Below are positions 48,257-58,734 of a DNA stretch of 64,000 nt, piece after piece (position 1 is the first letter of the stretch; the number at the start of each line of letters is the position of its first letter). Position numbers and translations under genes: made by a program. Under the pieces are notes generated by a model, which was not told where the DNA came from, searched no databases, and saw nothing but the letters and a program-made list of their open reading frames with translations. The DNA lies in the NCBI RefSeq assembly GCF_016786325.1, contig NZ_JADWYU010000103.1, positions 44,735 to 108,734 of the forward strand, in the 5' to 3' direction. Source of the DNA: Frankia nepalensis (lineage in GTDB: Bacteria > Actinomycetota > Actinomycetes > Frankiales > Frankiaceae).

Positions 48257-50974
48257 CTAGGCCGCCGGGGCTCGGGGCGCCGCCGAGGCGCGGGCGGCCG
48301 AGACCGCCTGGGCCGTCGCCCGCATGGCCGAGGGCGAGACGCCCGCGGCCGGCGCGGCGCCTGGGGTCAGCCGTGGCGCCGGCAGCAGCGGGCGCGGGTC
48401 CAGCCGGGCCCGCGCCCGGCCACCGAAGCCCTCGGCGGCCCGGAGCCCGGCACGGACCTGGTCGACGAGCAGCCAGGCCCGTGCCGGGTCGAGGCCGTTC
48501 GACGCGGCCGGCGCGTACATCGCGTGATCGGTCATCGCCGCCAGTTCCGCGAGCGGTCCAGCCGCGGCCGACAGCGGCCCCGCCCCGGCGACGATCGTGA
48601 CGATCTCGCGCTGGGTGAGCGCCTTCGACCGGGAGACGCCGTGCTCGGCGAGCCGGTCGCGCGCCTCCCGCCAGGCGCCGTCGACCTGGGCGACCGGGCC
48701 GCCCCGGTGCCGCCGCCCGCGCCGGCGCCGCTTCTCCAGCACCACCAGGGCCGGCAGGCCGATGAGCACGGCGAGGACGACGTACAGCACGACGAACGGC
48801 CAGCGCAGCGCCGCGTTCCCGCCGGAGCCGCCGTCCCTCGCCGTGTCCGGCGAGTCGTCGAGGCGCGGCACGATGATCGGCTGGACCCGCTCCGGCTCGG
48901 CGAGCTTGCCCTGCTCCGCCCCGCCGGTCGGCGTGAGCGGCCCGGCCGGCGGAGGCAGCGTCCTGGTGAGCTGGGTGACGTCGGTCGGCTCGAAGGCGAC
49001 CCAGCCGATGCCGTCCAGCAGCACCTCCGGCCAGGCGTGCGCCTGCCGGGTGGTGATGGTGAACGTGTCCGCCCCGGCCCGCGAGCTCTCGAAGAGCAGG
49101 TAGCCGACGCTGATCCGGGTGGCGAAGCCCTCCGCCCGGGCGAGCACCGCGAACGCCGCGGCCCGCTGCTCCGCATAGGACCGGTGGTCGGCTGGCTCCG
49201 CGCCGGTGAGCATCCGGGACAGCACCCCGTAGGAGTGTCCCGGCGCGGCCGAAAGGTCGTAGGGGAACTGGGTGTCGTCGCGCAGGAAGGTCTCCAGGGC
49301 GACGAGCTTGTCGTACGGCGTCCTCGCGTCGCCGGTCACCTTGCCGGCGATCTCCAACAGCGCCGGCGGCAGCCCGGGTGGCAGCCCCAGGTAGGGCGCC
49401 GCGGCCGGCCCGGTGGCGGGCCCGGCCTCGCCGAGCTCGTCCTCGGTCGGCGCTGGGAAGGTCGCCTCGAAGCGGTAGTGGTCGCCCTTCTGGACGTTCG
49501 ACAGGATCGCCAGCGCGCCAGAGGCCGGTTGGAAACCGATGCCCTCCGGGCGGTCCCTGCCGCCGGCCGGTGCCGGCGCCAGGTCATAGTCCAGAAAGGT
49601 GGGCTGGCCGACGGACGGCAGCAGCACCCCGGTCAGGTCGCCCACTGTCACCTCGGCGCGGACGAGCGCCTGCTCGACCGTCGAGGTACCCGGCGGCGGG
49701 TCGGCGGCCGGGAGGGTGCGGTCGATCCGCAGGAACCGGCCGTCGTCGCGCCAGCTGGCGCCGTCGAACTCGCCGAGGGCCGCGATCCGGATCCGGTCCG
49801 GAACCGTCCCGGTGTCGGAGGTCATCCGGATGGTCAGCAGGTTCTGGACCGGTTCGGTTTCCAGCTGCGAGCGGACCCGGACCAGCGGGTTGAGCAGTTC
49901 GACGCCGTCGACCGGCGGGTGCCAATGGTCGCGCGGGTCGAACCGGTCGTCGCCGGCGAACGGGATGACCGCTCCGGTCGCGGTACCGAGCGCCGCGATC
50001 ACGGCGACGATCGGGAGACCGACGGCGAGCGCCCCGACCCGCCGCCGAGCCTGGGCGCGCGGGCCGTCCGCCGGCCCCGCGGGCCCGGCCGGCCCGCCCG
50101 CCGCCACCACCGCGACCGCCTGGACGGCGGTCGGCTCGACCCGGCGGCCGCGGCGCGTGGCCGGACCGGGGCGGCCCCCCGCGGGCAGCGCGGCGCGCAG
50201 GGCGGCGGCCGCCAGCAACGTCACGGCGAGCGCGCCGGTGGCCAGCACCCGCGCCCGCGCCCCGAGGTCGCCGGCGCCGCCGACCAGCACGAGCATGACG
50301 ACGAAGGCCAGCAGCGGCGGGGCCATCGGGGTGAGCGCGCCGCGGGCCCGCAGCGCCAGCACGACGGCGACGAACGCCGTCACCCACAGCACCGCGCCCG
50401 GTGGGGTCAGCAGACCCGTCGTCGGCTGGGCCGGTATGGCGGCGCCGAGCAGCTCGGCCCAGCCGTGCCGCGACGCGCCGAGCAGGTCGCCGACCCGGCC
50501 GAGGGCCAGCGTGGTCCCGTAGGCGAGGCCGCCGGCCACGCCCACGAGCGCCACCACCTCGAGGTGCGCGAGGCGGCGGGCCGCCAGCCAGCCGAGCAGC
50601 GCGGCCGTGACGACGGCGCCGGCCAGCGGCACCAGCGCGAGCGGCCCGTCGAACAGCGCGCCGATGACGTACACCGCCGGCAGGTGCGCGAGGACGAGGA
50701 GCGTGACCTGCGCCAGCGTCGCGGGGCCCCCCCGCCCCGGCGCGCCCGGCCGGGCCCGCGTCCGGCTCGACCGGGGCGTCGTCGTCGACGTCGGGGAGCC
50801 GGCCGACGACGGCGGCCGGCTCCAGGTAGGGGACCGGGTAGACCCGTACCGGGCCGAACCGGTCGGCGAGGACGACCGGGGTGGCCAGCGCCGCCGGGTC
50901 GGCGCGGATGCGCACCCGGGGGTCCAACAGCCCCGCCTTGTCGCCGAGACGGGCTGCCGCGTCGTGGTTGCCAC
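48257..50974 (-). CDS. TgpA-like transglutaminase-fold membrane protein, 5' end lost, nucleophile missing
   Basis: From about residue 84 of this 905-aa frame the protein is TgpA-like: several transmembrane helices (VTLLVLAHLPAVYVIGALF, PLLAFVVMLVLVGGAGD), an extracellular part and a transglutaminase core, one more helix (PFVVLYVVLAVLIGLPALVVL) and a DUF4129-like tail. In the core the nucleophile region, normally (G/Y)CEQFA, reads SYAEQRAA with Ala601; the His (RQAHAWPEV) is present and the acidic residue is Glu (VAFEPTD). It is probably not an active enzyme. Residues 1-80 are an out-of-frame reading of sbcD, so the true start is missing; the visible gene begins at about 50735. Confidence 0.75.
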   Translation of the reverse strand: MATTTRQPVSATRRGCWTPGCASAPTRRRWPPRSSSPTGSARYGSTRSPTWSRPPSSAGSPTSTTTPRSSRTRARPGAPGRGGPATLAQVTLLVLAHLPAVYVIGALFDGPLALVPLAGAVVTAALLGWLAARRLAHLEVVALVGVAGGLAYGTTLALGRVGDLLGASRHGWAELLGAAIPAQPTTGLLTPPGAVLWVTAFVAVVLALRARGALTPMAPPLLAFVVMLVLVGGAGDLGARARVLATGALAVTLLAAAALRAALPAGGRPGPATRRGRRVEPTAVQAVAVVAAGGPAGPAGPADGPRAQARRRVGALAVGLPIVAVIAALGTATGAVIPFAGDDRFDPRDHWHPPVDGVELLNPLVRVRSQLETEPVQNLLTIRMTSDTGTVPDRIRIAALGEFDGASWRDDGRFLRIDRTLPAADPPPGTSTVEQALVRAEVTVGDLTGVLLPSVGQPTFLDYDLAPAPAGGRDRPEGIGFQPASGALAILSNVQKGDHYRFEATFPAPTEDELGEAGPATGPAAAPYLGLPPGLPPALLEIAGKVTGDARTPYDKLVALETFLRDDTQFPYDLSAAPGHSYGVLSRMLTGAEPADHRSYAEQRAAAFAVLARAEGFATRISVGYLLFESSRAGADTFTITTRQAHAWPEVLLDGIGWVAFEPTDVTQLTRTLPPPAGPLTPTGGAEQGKLAEPERVQPIIVPRLDDSPDTARDGGSGGNAALRWPFVVLYVVLAVLIGLPALVVLEKRRRRGRRHRGGPVAQVDGAWREARDRLAEHGVSRSKALTQREIVTIVAGAGPLSAAAGPLAELAAMTDHAMYAPAASNGLDPARAWLLVDQVRAGLRAAEGFGGRARARLDPRPLLPAPRLTPGAAPAAGVSPSAMRATAQAVSAARASAAPRAPAA

Positions 50975-51215
50975 TGATCACGACGACGTGGGCGCCGGTG
51001 TCGCGCAGCCGGGACAGCGCCTCGTCGAACAGCCGCAACGCGCTCACCGGCGGGATCGCTCGGTCGTGCACGTCGCCAGCGACCACGACGAGGTCGACCC
51101 GCTCGGTGCGCGTCACCTCGACGAGGTGGTCGACGAAGGCGCCCTGCGCGGCGACGAGATCATGGCCGTGCAGGCGGCGTCCGAGGTGCCAGTCGGACGT
51201 ATGCAGGACGAGCAT
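50740..51215 (-). pseudogene. sbcD: sbcD, 5' fragment
   Basis: The ATG at 51215 opens MLVLHTSDWHLGRRLHGHDLVAAQGAFVDHLVEVTRTERVDLVVVAGDVHDRAIPPVSAL, the calcineurin-like phosphoesterase start of the SbcD nuclease, with DxH, GDVHD and SGNHD metal motifs. Coherent sequence runs for about 155 residues (to GRLPDVDDDAPVEPD), after which the frame turns into a shadow of tgpA. The remaining ~250 residues of SbcD, with the GH-x-H motifs, and any sbcC are absent. The junction lies in a GGGGCCCCCCC stretch near 50725-50760. It may be a deletion or an assembly error. Confidence 0.75.
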
Positions 51216-51788
51216 GCCGCAACGGTAGGACCGGGGCGCCGCTTCACCGGCGCGGGGTGCGAACCGGGCCCGGCGTGTCGGATCGGGCGCGGTGCGCATA
51301 CGCGCGGGAGCGTAGCCGGACAGCCGTCCCCCGGCTGACGACCGGGCCCGGCGACGGCCGCATTCTGGGCACGGGACGGAGGCCGCCGCGGGCGCCGAAG
51401 CTGGGAAGCGCGAGCGGCCGGCCCGGCCCGATGTGGAATAGGTCACTTCCGCGTTTCTGGCGATGTATTTGCCGGCTCGGCGCCGTCGGTCTCCATGGCC
51501 GGGATGGCGTCCCTGGCCTGCGCGGGTGGGCTCCACGTCGGACGGACGGCCCATCGGGCGGGCCTCGGCGGCCCGCCTGCCACGCACAGAAAACCTGATG
51601 GCGCGGACGGAAGGCCACGACATCATCGGAGACGCCCCGCCCGCGGCTGGGGTGTCACACCGGGTCAGTACGGTCGTGCCAGCCGGCGGCATCACGTCGT
51701 GGGCGACCACCACGGACCCGTCCCGATGAGAACCACCGCCAGACGCCGTCGACGACGAGCCGAGACGAAGTTGACCGGGAGTAGACAG
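51216..51788. other. Divergent gap upstream of the MMPL gene
   Basis: 573 bp between the sbcD fragment (minus) and the MMPL transporter (plus). It should hold both promoters. A less GC-rich stretch lies at 51430-51475 (TGGAATAGGTCACTTCC, GATGTATTTGCC). No gene, RNA or repeat is recognised. GGGAG precedes the MMPL ATG. Confidence 0.4.
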
Positions 51789-54104
51789 ATGAGCGACCTG
51801 GCCGAGCACGAGCGCTCGGGGACCGACCTTTCCAAAGGCGCCCCCCCGCCGGACGCATCTCCGCCGCCACCCAGGCGCCGCCAGCCATGGTTCGTCTGGG
51901 CCGTCGGCATCGCGGGCATCGTCTTCTTCCTGGTCGGCCTGGTCGGCATGCCCTTCGAAGGCAAGCTCGGTGAGGTCCAGAAGAATGACAACGCCGCCTG
52001 GCTGCCGGGGTCCGCGGAGTCCACGAAGGTGGACACCGAGTCGCAGAAGTTCCAGTCGATCGCGACTATCCCGGGCTTCGTCGTCTACGAACGGGACGGC
52101 GGCCTGACGGACGCCGACAAGGCCAAGATCACCGAGGATCTGGCCAAGTTCGCCGAGATCCCTGGGATCGCGGCCGACCAGATCACGCAGCCGCAGTTCT
52201 CCAAGGACGACTCGGTCGCCACGGTCACGGTGCCCCTCATCGGGAAGGACGGTGAGGAGGAGGTCGACGGCGAGCAGCTCGGCGAGACCGAGGACGCGGT
52301 CATCGACACCGCCCGCGAGGGCGCGCCGGACGGCCTGGAAGTGCTCCCCGCCGGACCGGGCGGCCTGCTCGTGGCCTTCGTCGAGGTGTTCGGCGCGCTC
52401 GACGGCCAGCTCCTGCTCGCGGCCGGCGTCGTGGTCATCCTCATCCTGCTGGTCGTCTACCGCAGCCCGGTGCTGTGGTTCTACCCGCTGTTCAGCTCGC
52501 TGCTGGCCCTCGGTGCGTCGGCGCTGGTGATCTACCCGCTCGCGAAGAATGAGTGGCTCACGCTCAACGGGCAGAGCCAGGGCATCCTCTCGGTCGTCGT
52601 GATCGGCGCCGGCACTGACTACGCCCTGCTGCTCGTCAGCCGGTACCGGGAGGAGCTGCACAACCACGCGCGCTCGCTGGACGCGATGGTCACCGCCTGG
52701 AAGGGTGCCGCGCCGGCGATCGCCGCCTCCGGGACGACCGTCATCCTCGGCCTGCTGTGCCTCGCGCTCGGGGAACTGAACTCGAACAAGAGCCTCGGCC
52801 CGGTCTGCGCGATCGGCATCGCCTGCACCGTCCTGATCATGCTCTTCTTCCTGCCGGTGTTCCTGCTGTCGGCCGCCCTGCCGGGGCGGCTGCTCGGGCT
52901 CGTCGTCCGGCGTTTCCGGGGCGCGAGCGGCCGCTGGCTGTTCTGGCCGCGGATCCCGCGGTTCGACCAGCGGGCGGACGTCAGCACGCACGGCGCCTGG
53001 GCGCGGTTCGCCGAGGGGGTCAGCCGGCGGCGCCGGCTCGGCTGGGTGTCGACCGCGGCGCTGCTGCTCGTCTGCGTGGCCTTCCTGCCGTTCCTGCGCA
53101 CCGAGGGCCTGTCCACCATGGACAGCTTCACCAGCGAGCCGGACGCGATCGTCGGCCAGAAGCTCTACGACGCCAACTTCGACGCGGGCGCCGGCGCCCC
53201 GGCCGTGATCACCGCGAGCGCGGACAAGGCGGACGAGGTGATCGCCGCCGCGGCCAAGGTGCCCGGGGTCGCCACCGGCCCGGGCGCGATCTGCGTCCAG
53301 CCCGACTACGCCAAGATCTCCCAGCTGATCGCCTCCGGCGCGATCAGCCCGGCGGACCTGGGCGGCGCGGGCTGCGCGCCCGAGCAGCTGCAGGTCCAGC
53401 CGATCGACGGCCGGATCATCATCGACGCCAACATCGTCTACCGGTACGACACGGACGAGGCGGACGCCACCGTCCAGCGGATCCGGGACGCCGTGCACGC
53501 CGTCCCGGGCGCGGACGCGATGGTCGGCGGGTCGACGGCCATCAACCACGACGTCCTCGCGGCGTCCCGGCACGACCGCAACCTCGTGATCCCGATCGTC
53601 CTCGTCGTGATCATGATCGTGCTGGGGGCGTTGCTGCGGGCGCTGGTCGCTCCGCTGCTGCTCATGCTGACCGTCGTGCTGTCGTTCGCGGCCTCGCTCG
53701 GCGTCTCGGCGCTGATGTTCAACTACGTGTTCGACTTCGCCAACGCGGACCCGGCCTTCCCGTTGTTCGCGTTCGTCTTCCTGGTCGCATTGGGAATCGA
53801 CTACAACATCTTCCTGATGACCCGGGTGCGTGAGGAGACACTCGTCCACGGGACCCAGTCCGGCATCACCCGCGGCCTGTCGGTCACCGGCGGCGTGATC
53901 ACCTCGGCCGGCATCGTGCTCGCCGCGACGTTCGCGGTGCTCGCGGTGCTGCCACTGGTGTCGCTCGCCCAGGTCGGCTTCACGGTCGCGTTCGGCGTGC
54001 TGCTGGACACGATCATCGTGCGGTCGATCCTGGTGCCCGCGCTCAGCCACGAGATCGGCAAGAAGATCTGGTGGCCGTCCAAGCTCGCCAAGACCGCCGA
54101 CTAG
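51789..54104 (+). CDS. MMPL/RND-family transporter
   Basis: A 771-aa MMPL transporter with 12 predicted transmembrane helices in two halves. The first helix (about 34-54, FVWAVGIAGIVFFLVGLVG) precedes an extracellular domain, then helices including LLLAAGVVVILILLVVYRSPVLWFYPLFSSLLALGA and the conserved VVVIGAGTDYALLLVSRYREEL; the second half repeats this with LFAFVFLVALGIDYNIFLMTRVREE. The GTDY and GIDY aspartates are the proton-relay positions of the family. MMPL proteins in actinomycetes export lipids or siderophores. The ATG was chosen over earlier in-frame starts because it follows GGGAG and fits the cytoplasmic head. No partner genes are adjacent. Confidence 0.92.
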   Translation: MSDLAEHERSGTDLSKGAPPPDASPPPPRRRQPWFVWAVGIAGIVFFLVGLVGMPFEGKLGEVQKNDNAAWLPGSAESTKVDTESQKFQSIATIPGFVVYERDGGLTDADKAKITEDLAKFAEIPGIAADQITQPQFSKDDSVATVTVPLIGKDGEEEVDGEQLGETEDAVIDTAREGAPDGLEVLPAGPGGLLVAFVEVFGALDGQLLLAAGVVVILILLVVYRSPVLWFYPLFSSLLALGASALVIYPLAKNEWLTLNGQSQGILSVVVIGAGTDYALLLVSRYREELHNHARSLDAMVTAWKGAAPAIAASGTTVILGLLCLALGELNSNKSLGPVCAIGIACTVLIMLFFLPVFLLSAALPGRLLGLVVRRFRGASGRWLFWPRIPRFDQRADVSTHGAWARFAEGVSRRRRLGWVSTAALLLVCVAFLPFLRTEGLSTMDSFTSEPDAIVGQKLYDANFDAGAGAPAVITASADKADEVIAAAAKVPGVATGPGAICVQPDYAKISQLIASGAISPADLGGAGCAPEQLQVQPIDGRIIIDANIVYRYDTDEADATVQRIRDAVHAVPGADAMVGGSTAINHDVLAASRHDRNLVIPIVLVVIMIVLGALLRALVAPLLLMLTVVLSFAASLGVSALMFNYVFDFANADPAFPLFAFVFLVALGIDYNIFLMTRVREETLVHGTQSGITRGLSVTGGVITSAGIVLAATFAVLAVLPLVSLAQVGFTVAFGVLLDTIIVRSILVPALSHEIGKKIWWPSKLAKTAD

Positions 54105-54147
54105 CCGTCTGGCGCTGCCTGACTGTTAGCCGCTAGCACCCGAATCC

Positions 54148-54179
54148 CTGGGGCCGCGTGGGTGACCGCGCGGCCCCAG
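54148..54179 (+). terminator. Hairpin terminator after the MMPL gene
   Basis: CTGGGGCCGCG (54148-54158) and CGCGGCCCCAG (54169-54179) form a perfect 11-bp stem with a 10-nt loop, 44 bp after the MMPL stop. There is no U-tract. It is a good factor-independent terminator candidate for a GC-rich genome. Confidence 0.6.
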
Positions 54180-54369
54180 GTGTTCCCGGAGCGGGCCGGC
54201 TCGGCCTCGCGGGCGTCGGCGGGGCCGCGGCAGGTAGCCTCGGGGGATGGCGCGGCGCGCCCACGCGCCGAGCCGGTTCAGCGCGTTCGCTGACCCAGGG
54301 GCGCCTCCTGACGGGCCGTGTTGCCCGCCCGGGGAGGACCCCGGGGCCCCGGTGAGAAGGGAACGGGTC

Positions 54370-55626
54370 ATGCAGGTCTCCGCGGAGGACGTCCGAGCGA
54401 GCGCGGTGCGCGCGAAGCGGGCCGCGGCGGCGCTGGCCCCACTGCCGCGGGCCGCCAAGGACGCCGCGCTGCTGGGCATGGCGGACGCGCTGCTCGCCCG
54501 CCGCGAGGAGCTGCTCGCGGCGAACGCCGAGGACGTCGCCGCCGCCCGGGCCGCCGGCACCGCCGACGCGATGGTCGACCGGCTCACCCTCACCGAGGCG
54601 AGGCTCGCCGGCATGGCCGACGGGCTGCGCCAGGTCGCCGGGCTCGACGACCCGGTGGGCGAGGTCGTGCGGGGCCAGGTGCTGCCCAACGGGATGGAGC
54701 TGCGCCAGGTCCGCGTGCCGCTCGGCGTCGTCGGGATCATCTACGAGGCCCGGCCGAACGTCACCGTCGACGCAGCCGGGCTGTGCCTCAAGAGCGGCAA
54801 CGCCGCCCTGCTGCGCGGCAGCGCCTCCGCGGTGCGCTCGAACACCGCGCTCGTCGGCGTGCTGCGCGACGCGGCCGAGGCGGCGGGCCTGCCGGCGGAC
54901 GCCGTCCAGCTGGTCCCCGGCGTCGACCACGAGTCGGTCAAGCACCTGATGCGACTGCGCGGCCTCGTCGATGTGCTGATCCCGCGCGGTGGCGCCGGGC
55001 TGATCCGCGCCGTGGTCGAGGAGTCGACGGTGCCGGTCATCGAGACCGGCGTCGGCGTCTGCCACGTCTACGTCGACGCGGACGCCGACCTCGACATGGC
55101 CGTCGCGATCGCGCTCAACTCGAAGACCCAGCGGGTGTCCGTCTGCAACTCGGCCGAGACCCTGCTCGTGCACGCCGACGCCGCCGCCGAGTTCCTGCCC
55201 CGGGTGCTCGCCGCGCTCGCCGACGCCGGCGTGACGATCCACGGCGACGACGCGGTGCGCGCCGTCGACCCGAACGCCTTGGCGGCCACCGAGGACGACT
55301 GGGCCGCCGAGTACCTGTCGATGGACCTCGCCGTGCGGGTGGTGCCGTCGCTGGACGCCGCCGTCGAGCACATCCGCGCCTACGGCAGCGGGCACACCGA
55401 GGCGATCGTCACCCGGTCGCTCGCCGCGTCCCGGCGTTTCGTCGCCACCTGCGACAGCGCCGCGGTCATGGTGAACGCCTCCACCCGGTTCACCGACGGC
55501 GAGCGGTTCGGCATGGGCGCGGAGATCGGCATCTCCACCCAGAAGCTGCACGCCCGTGGCCCCATGGGCCTGCCCGAGCTGACCTCCACCACCTGGGTCG
55601 CCATTGGCGACGGCCACGTTGTTTGA
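54370..55626 (+). CDS. proA: Glutamate-5-semialdehyde dehydrogenase
   Basis: A 418-aa gamma-glutamyl phosphate reductase, the second step of proline synthesis. It shows [78 protein letters not shown] and, for the catalytic cysteine, [13 protein letters not shown] with Cys259; [11 protein letters not shown] and the C-terminal [26 protein letters not shown] close the fold. The ATG at 54370, preceded by AAGGGAA, gives the usual length; the frame is open for 41 more codons upstream, but that part looks non-coding. proB is not adjacent in this window. Confidence 0.96.
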   Translation: MQVSAEDVRASAVRAKRAAAALAPLPRAAKDAALLGMADALLARREELLAANAEDVAAARAAGTADAMVDRLTLTEARLAGMADGLRQVAGLDDPVGEVVRGQVLPNGMELRQVRVPLGVVGIIYEARPNVTVDAAGLCLKSGNAALLRGSASAVRSNTALVGVLRDAAEAAGLPADAVQLVPGVDHESVKHLMRLRGLVDVLIPRGGAGLIRAVVEESTVPVIETGVGVCHVYVDADADLDMAVAIALNSKTQRVSVCNSAETLLVHADAAAEFLPRVLAALADAGVTIHGDDAVRAVDPNALAATEDDWAAEYLSMDLAVRVVPSLDAAVEHIRAYGSGHTEAIVTRSLAASRRFVATCDSAAVMVNASTRFTDGERFGMGAEIGISTQKLHARGPMGLPELTSTTWVAIGDGHVV

Positions 55627-55800
55627 GCGGCGAATCCTGTTCGCCGACCTTCGGTCGGCTTCCCGTCTGCTCCATCAACGGATGTCTGCCCAGGGGGATG
55701 ACCCCCTGGAACCCCCACATGTCGGGCTTCGCCCGACCCACGGGTGGGTGTAGCGGCGAACTCTGTTCGCTGCCCGTCGGCTGGCGCCTCTAGCGCGTGA
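55627..55800. repeat. Cluster of small hairpins and direct repeats after proA
   Basis: The stretch GCGGCGAATCCTGTTCGCC (55627) recurs as GCGGCGAACTCTGTTCGCT (55753). Between them are hairpins CCGACC-TTC-GGTCGG (55644-55658), CCAGGGGG-ATGA-CCCCCTGG (55690-55709) and GTCGGGC-TTC-GCCCGAC (55721-55737). The first may terminate proA; the group resembles an extragenic repeat element. Confidence 0.7.
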
Positions 55801-55837
55801 TCACAGGCGTGGCTGATCCTAGGCGATAGGCGTGGCA

Positions 55838-55850
55838 GATATATCTCTTC
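55838..55850 (+). promoter_or_regulatory. AT-rich palindrome upstream of malate synthase
   Basis: AGATATATCT is a perfect 10-bp palindrome about 65 bp before the ATG, in DNA that is otherwise over 70 % GC. The preceding GGCGATAGGCGTGGC holds a partly matching half-site. It may be a -10 region or a regulator site for the glyoxylate shunt gene; this is an inference from base composition. Confidence 0.3.
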
Positions 55851-55916
55851 GCCGAGTGTCGGTTCGGGGCCCTGAGCGGCCAGACTTGAGGCTGCTGGCG
55901 AGCGACGGAGGGCTTC

Positions 55917-57587
<1,671 letters not shown>

Positions 57588-57809
57588 TCGCCGCTGCCGG
57601 GTTGGTCGCGGCCGGCTCCGCGACGGGCGGGGCCGGGTGACCGCGAAAATGTGTCCTGGATCACGATTCTTCTGGGAAGGGCTAACCGTCCGCGCCCGGA
57701 GGACCCCGAACCTGTAGCAGTCCAGGTATTTGACGGGGCGTACTGGCACTATGTGGAAGACGAATTAAGGATCCAAGGGGATCAGACGGTCGAACGGCAG
57801 GAACACCTC

Positions 57810-58700
57810 ATGTCGCTGCAGGAACACGCCTTCGCCGACGTCGCGGATGTCCGCGGCAGGCTGAAGGAGACTGGCTACCTCGCGGACGAGGCGATCGCCA
57901 CCACGGTCTTCCTCGCCGACCGGCTGCGCAAGCCGCTGCTGGTCGAGGGACCGGCGGGCACCGGCAAGACCGAGCTCGCGAAGGCGCTGGCGGCGTCCGT
58001 GGGCGCCGAGCTGATCCGTCTGCAGTGCTACGAGGGCCTCGACGAGTCGCGCGCGCTCTACGAGTGGAACTACAAGAAGCAGCTGCTGCGCATCCAGGCC
58101 GGTACGGGCGAAGGCTCCGACGCCGCCGACTGGCGCTCGACCCACGATGACATCTTCAGCGAGGAGTTCCTGCTCGCGAGGCCGCTGCTGGCCGCGATTC
58201 GGCGTGACGCGCCGACCGTCCTGCTCATCGACGAGACCGACAAGGCCGACGTCGAGGTCGAGGGCCTGCTGCTGGAGGTGCTTTCCGACTTCCAGGTGAC
58301 GATCCCGGAGCTCGGTACGATCTCCGCGTCGCGGCGCCCGTTCGTCGTTCTGACCTCGAACGCGACCCGCGAGCTTTCCGAGGCGCTCAAGCGCCGCTGC
58401 CTCTACCTGAACCTCGACTACCCGTCAGCGGCCCGGGAGAAGGAGATCCTGCTCGCCCGGGTCCCCGAACTGCCGGAGCAGATGGCCGAGGCGCTGGTCC
58501 GCACGGTGCGCGCGCTGCGCGCGATGGAGCTGAAGAAGGCGCCGTCGATCGCGGAGACCATCGACTGGGGCCAGACCGTGCTCGCGCTCGGCTTCGACTC
58601 GCTCAACGAGGAAGAGGTCAAGAGCACCCTCGGCGTCGTCCTCAAGCACGCGAGCGATCAGGCCCGCGCGATCAGCCAGCTCAAGCTCGGCGCCAACTGA
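57810..58700 (+). CDS. MoxR/CoxD-type AAA+ ATPase
   Basis: A 296-aa AAA+ ATPase of the MoxR class, CoxD subgroup. Walker A is GPAGTGKTE (about 48-56), Walker B VLLIDETDKAD, sensor 1 FVVLTSNATRELSEALKRRCLYLNLDYP, with the helix-2 insert (LQCYEGLDESRALYEWNYKKQLL) typical of CoxD. Such proteins act with a VWA partner (next gene) to remodel or mature metalloenzymes such as CO dehydrogenases. The ATG at 57810 fits the family N-terminus; the frame is open to a GTG at 57651, which would add 53 residues of unlike composition. It is followed 34 bp later by the VWA gene. Confidence 0.9.
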   Translation: MSLQEHAFADVADVRGRLKETGYLADEAIATTVFLADRLRKPLLVEGPAGTGKTELAKALAASVGAELIRLQCYEGLDESRALYEWNYKKQLLRIQAGTGEGSDAADWRSTHDDIFSEEFLLARPLLAAIRRDAPTVLLIDETDKADVEVEGLLLEVLSDFQVTIPELGTISASRRPFVVLTSNATRELSEALKRRCLYLNLDYPSAAREKEILLARVPELPEQMAEALVRTVRALRAMELKKAPSIAETIDWGQTVLALGFDSLNEEEVKSTLGVVLKHASDQARAISQLKLGAN

Positions 58701-58734
58701 GCTTCGGCCCGCTCTGACGTAGCGAGGGGCAGCG

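Noticed and set aside
49584..54050. A 1488-codon open frame on the minus strand across the MMPL gene and the sbcD/tgpA join
   Set aside because: Only its sbcD part (51215 to about 50740) has protein character. The rest is antisense to MMPL or a shadow of tgpA; GC-rich DNA leaves such frames open by chance.
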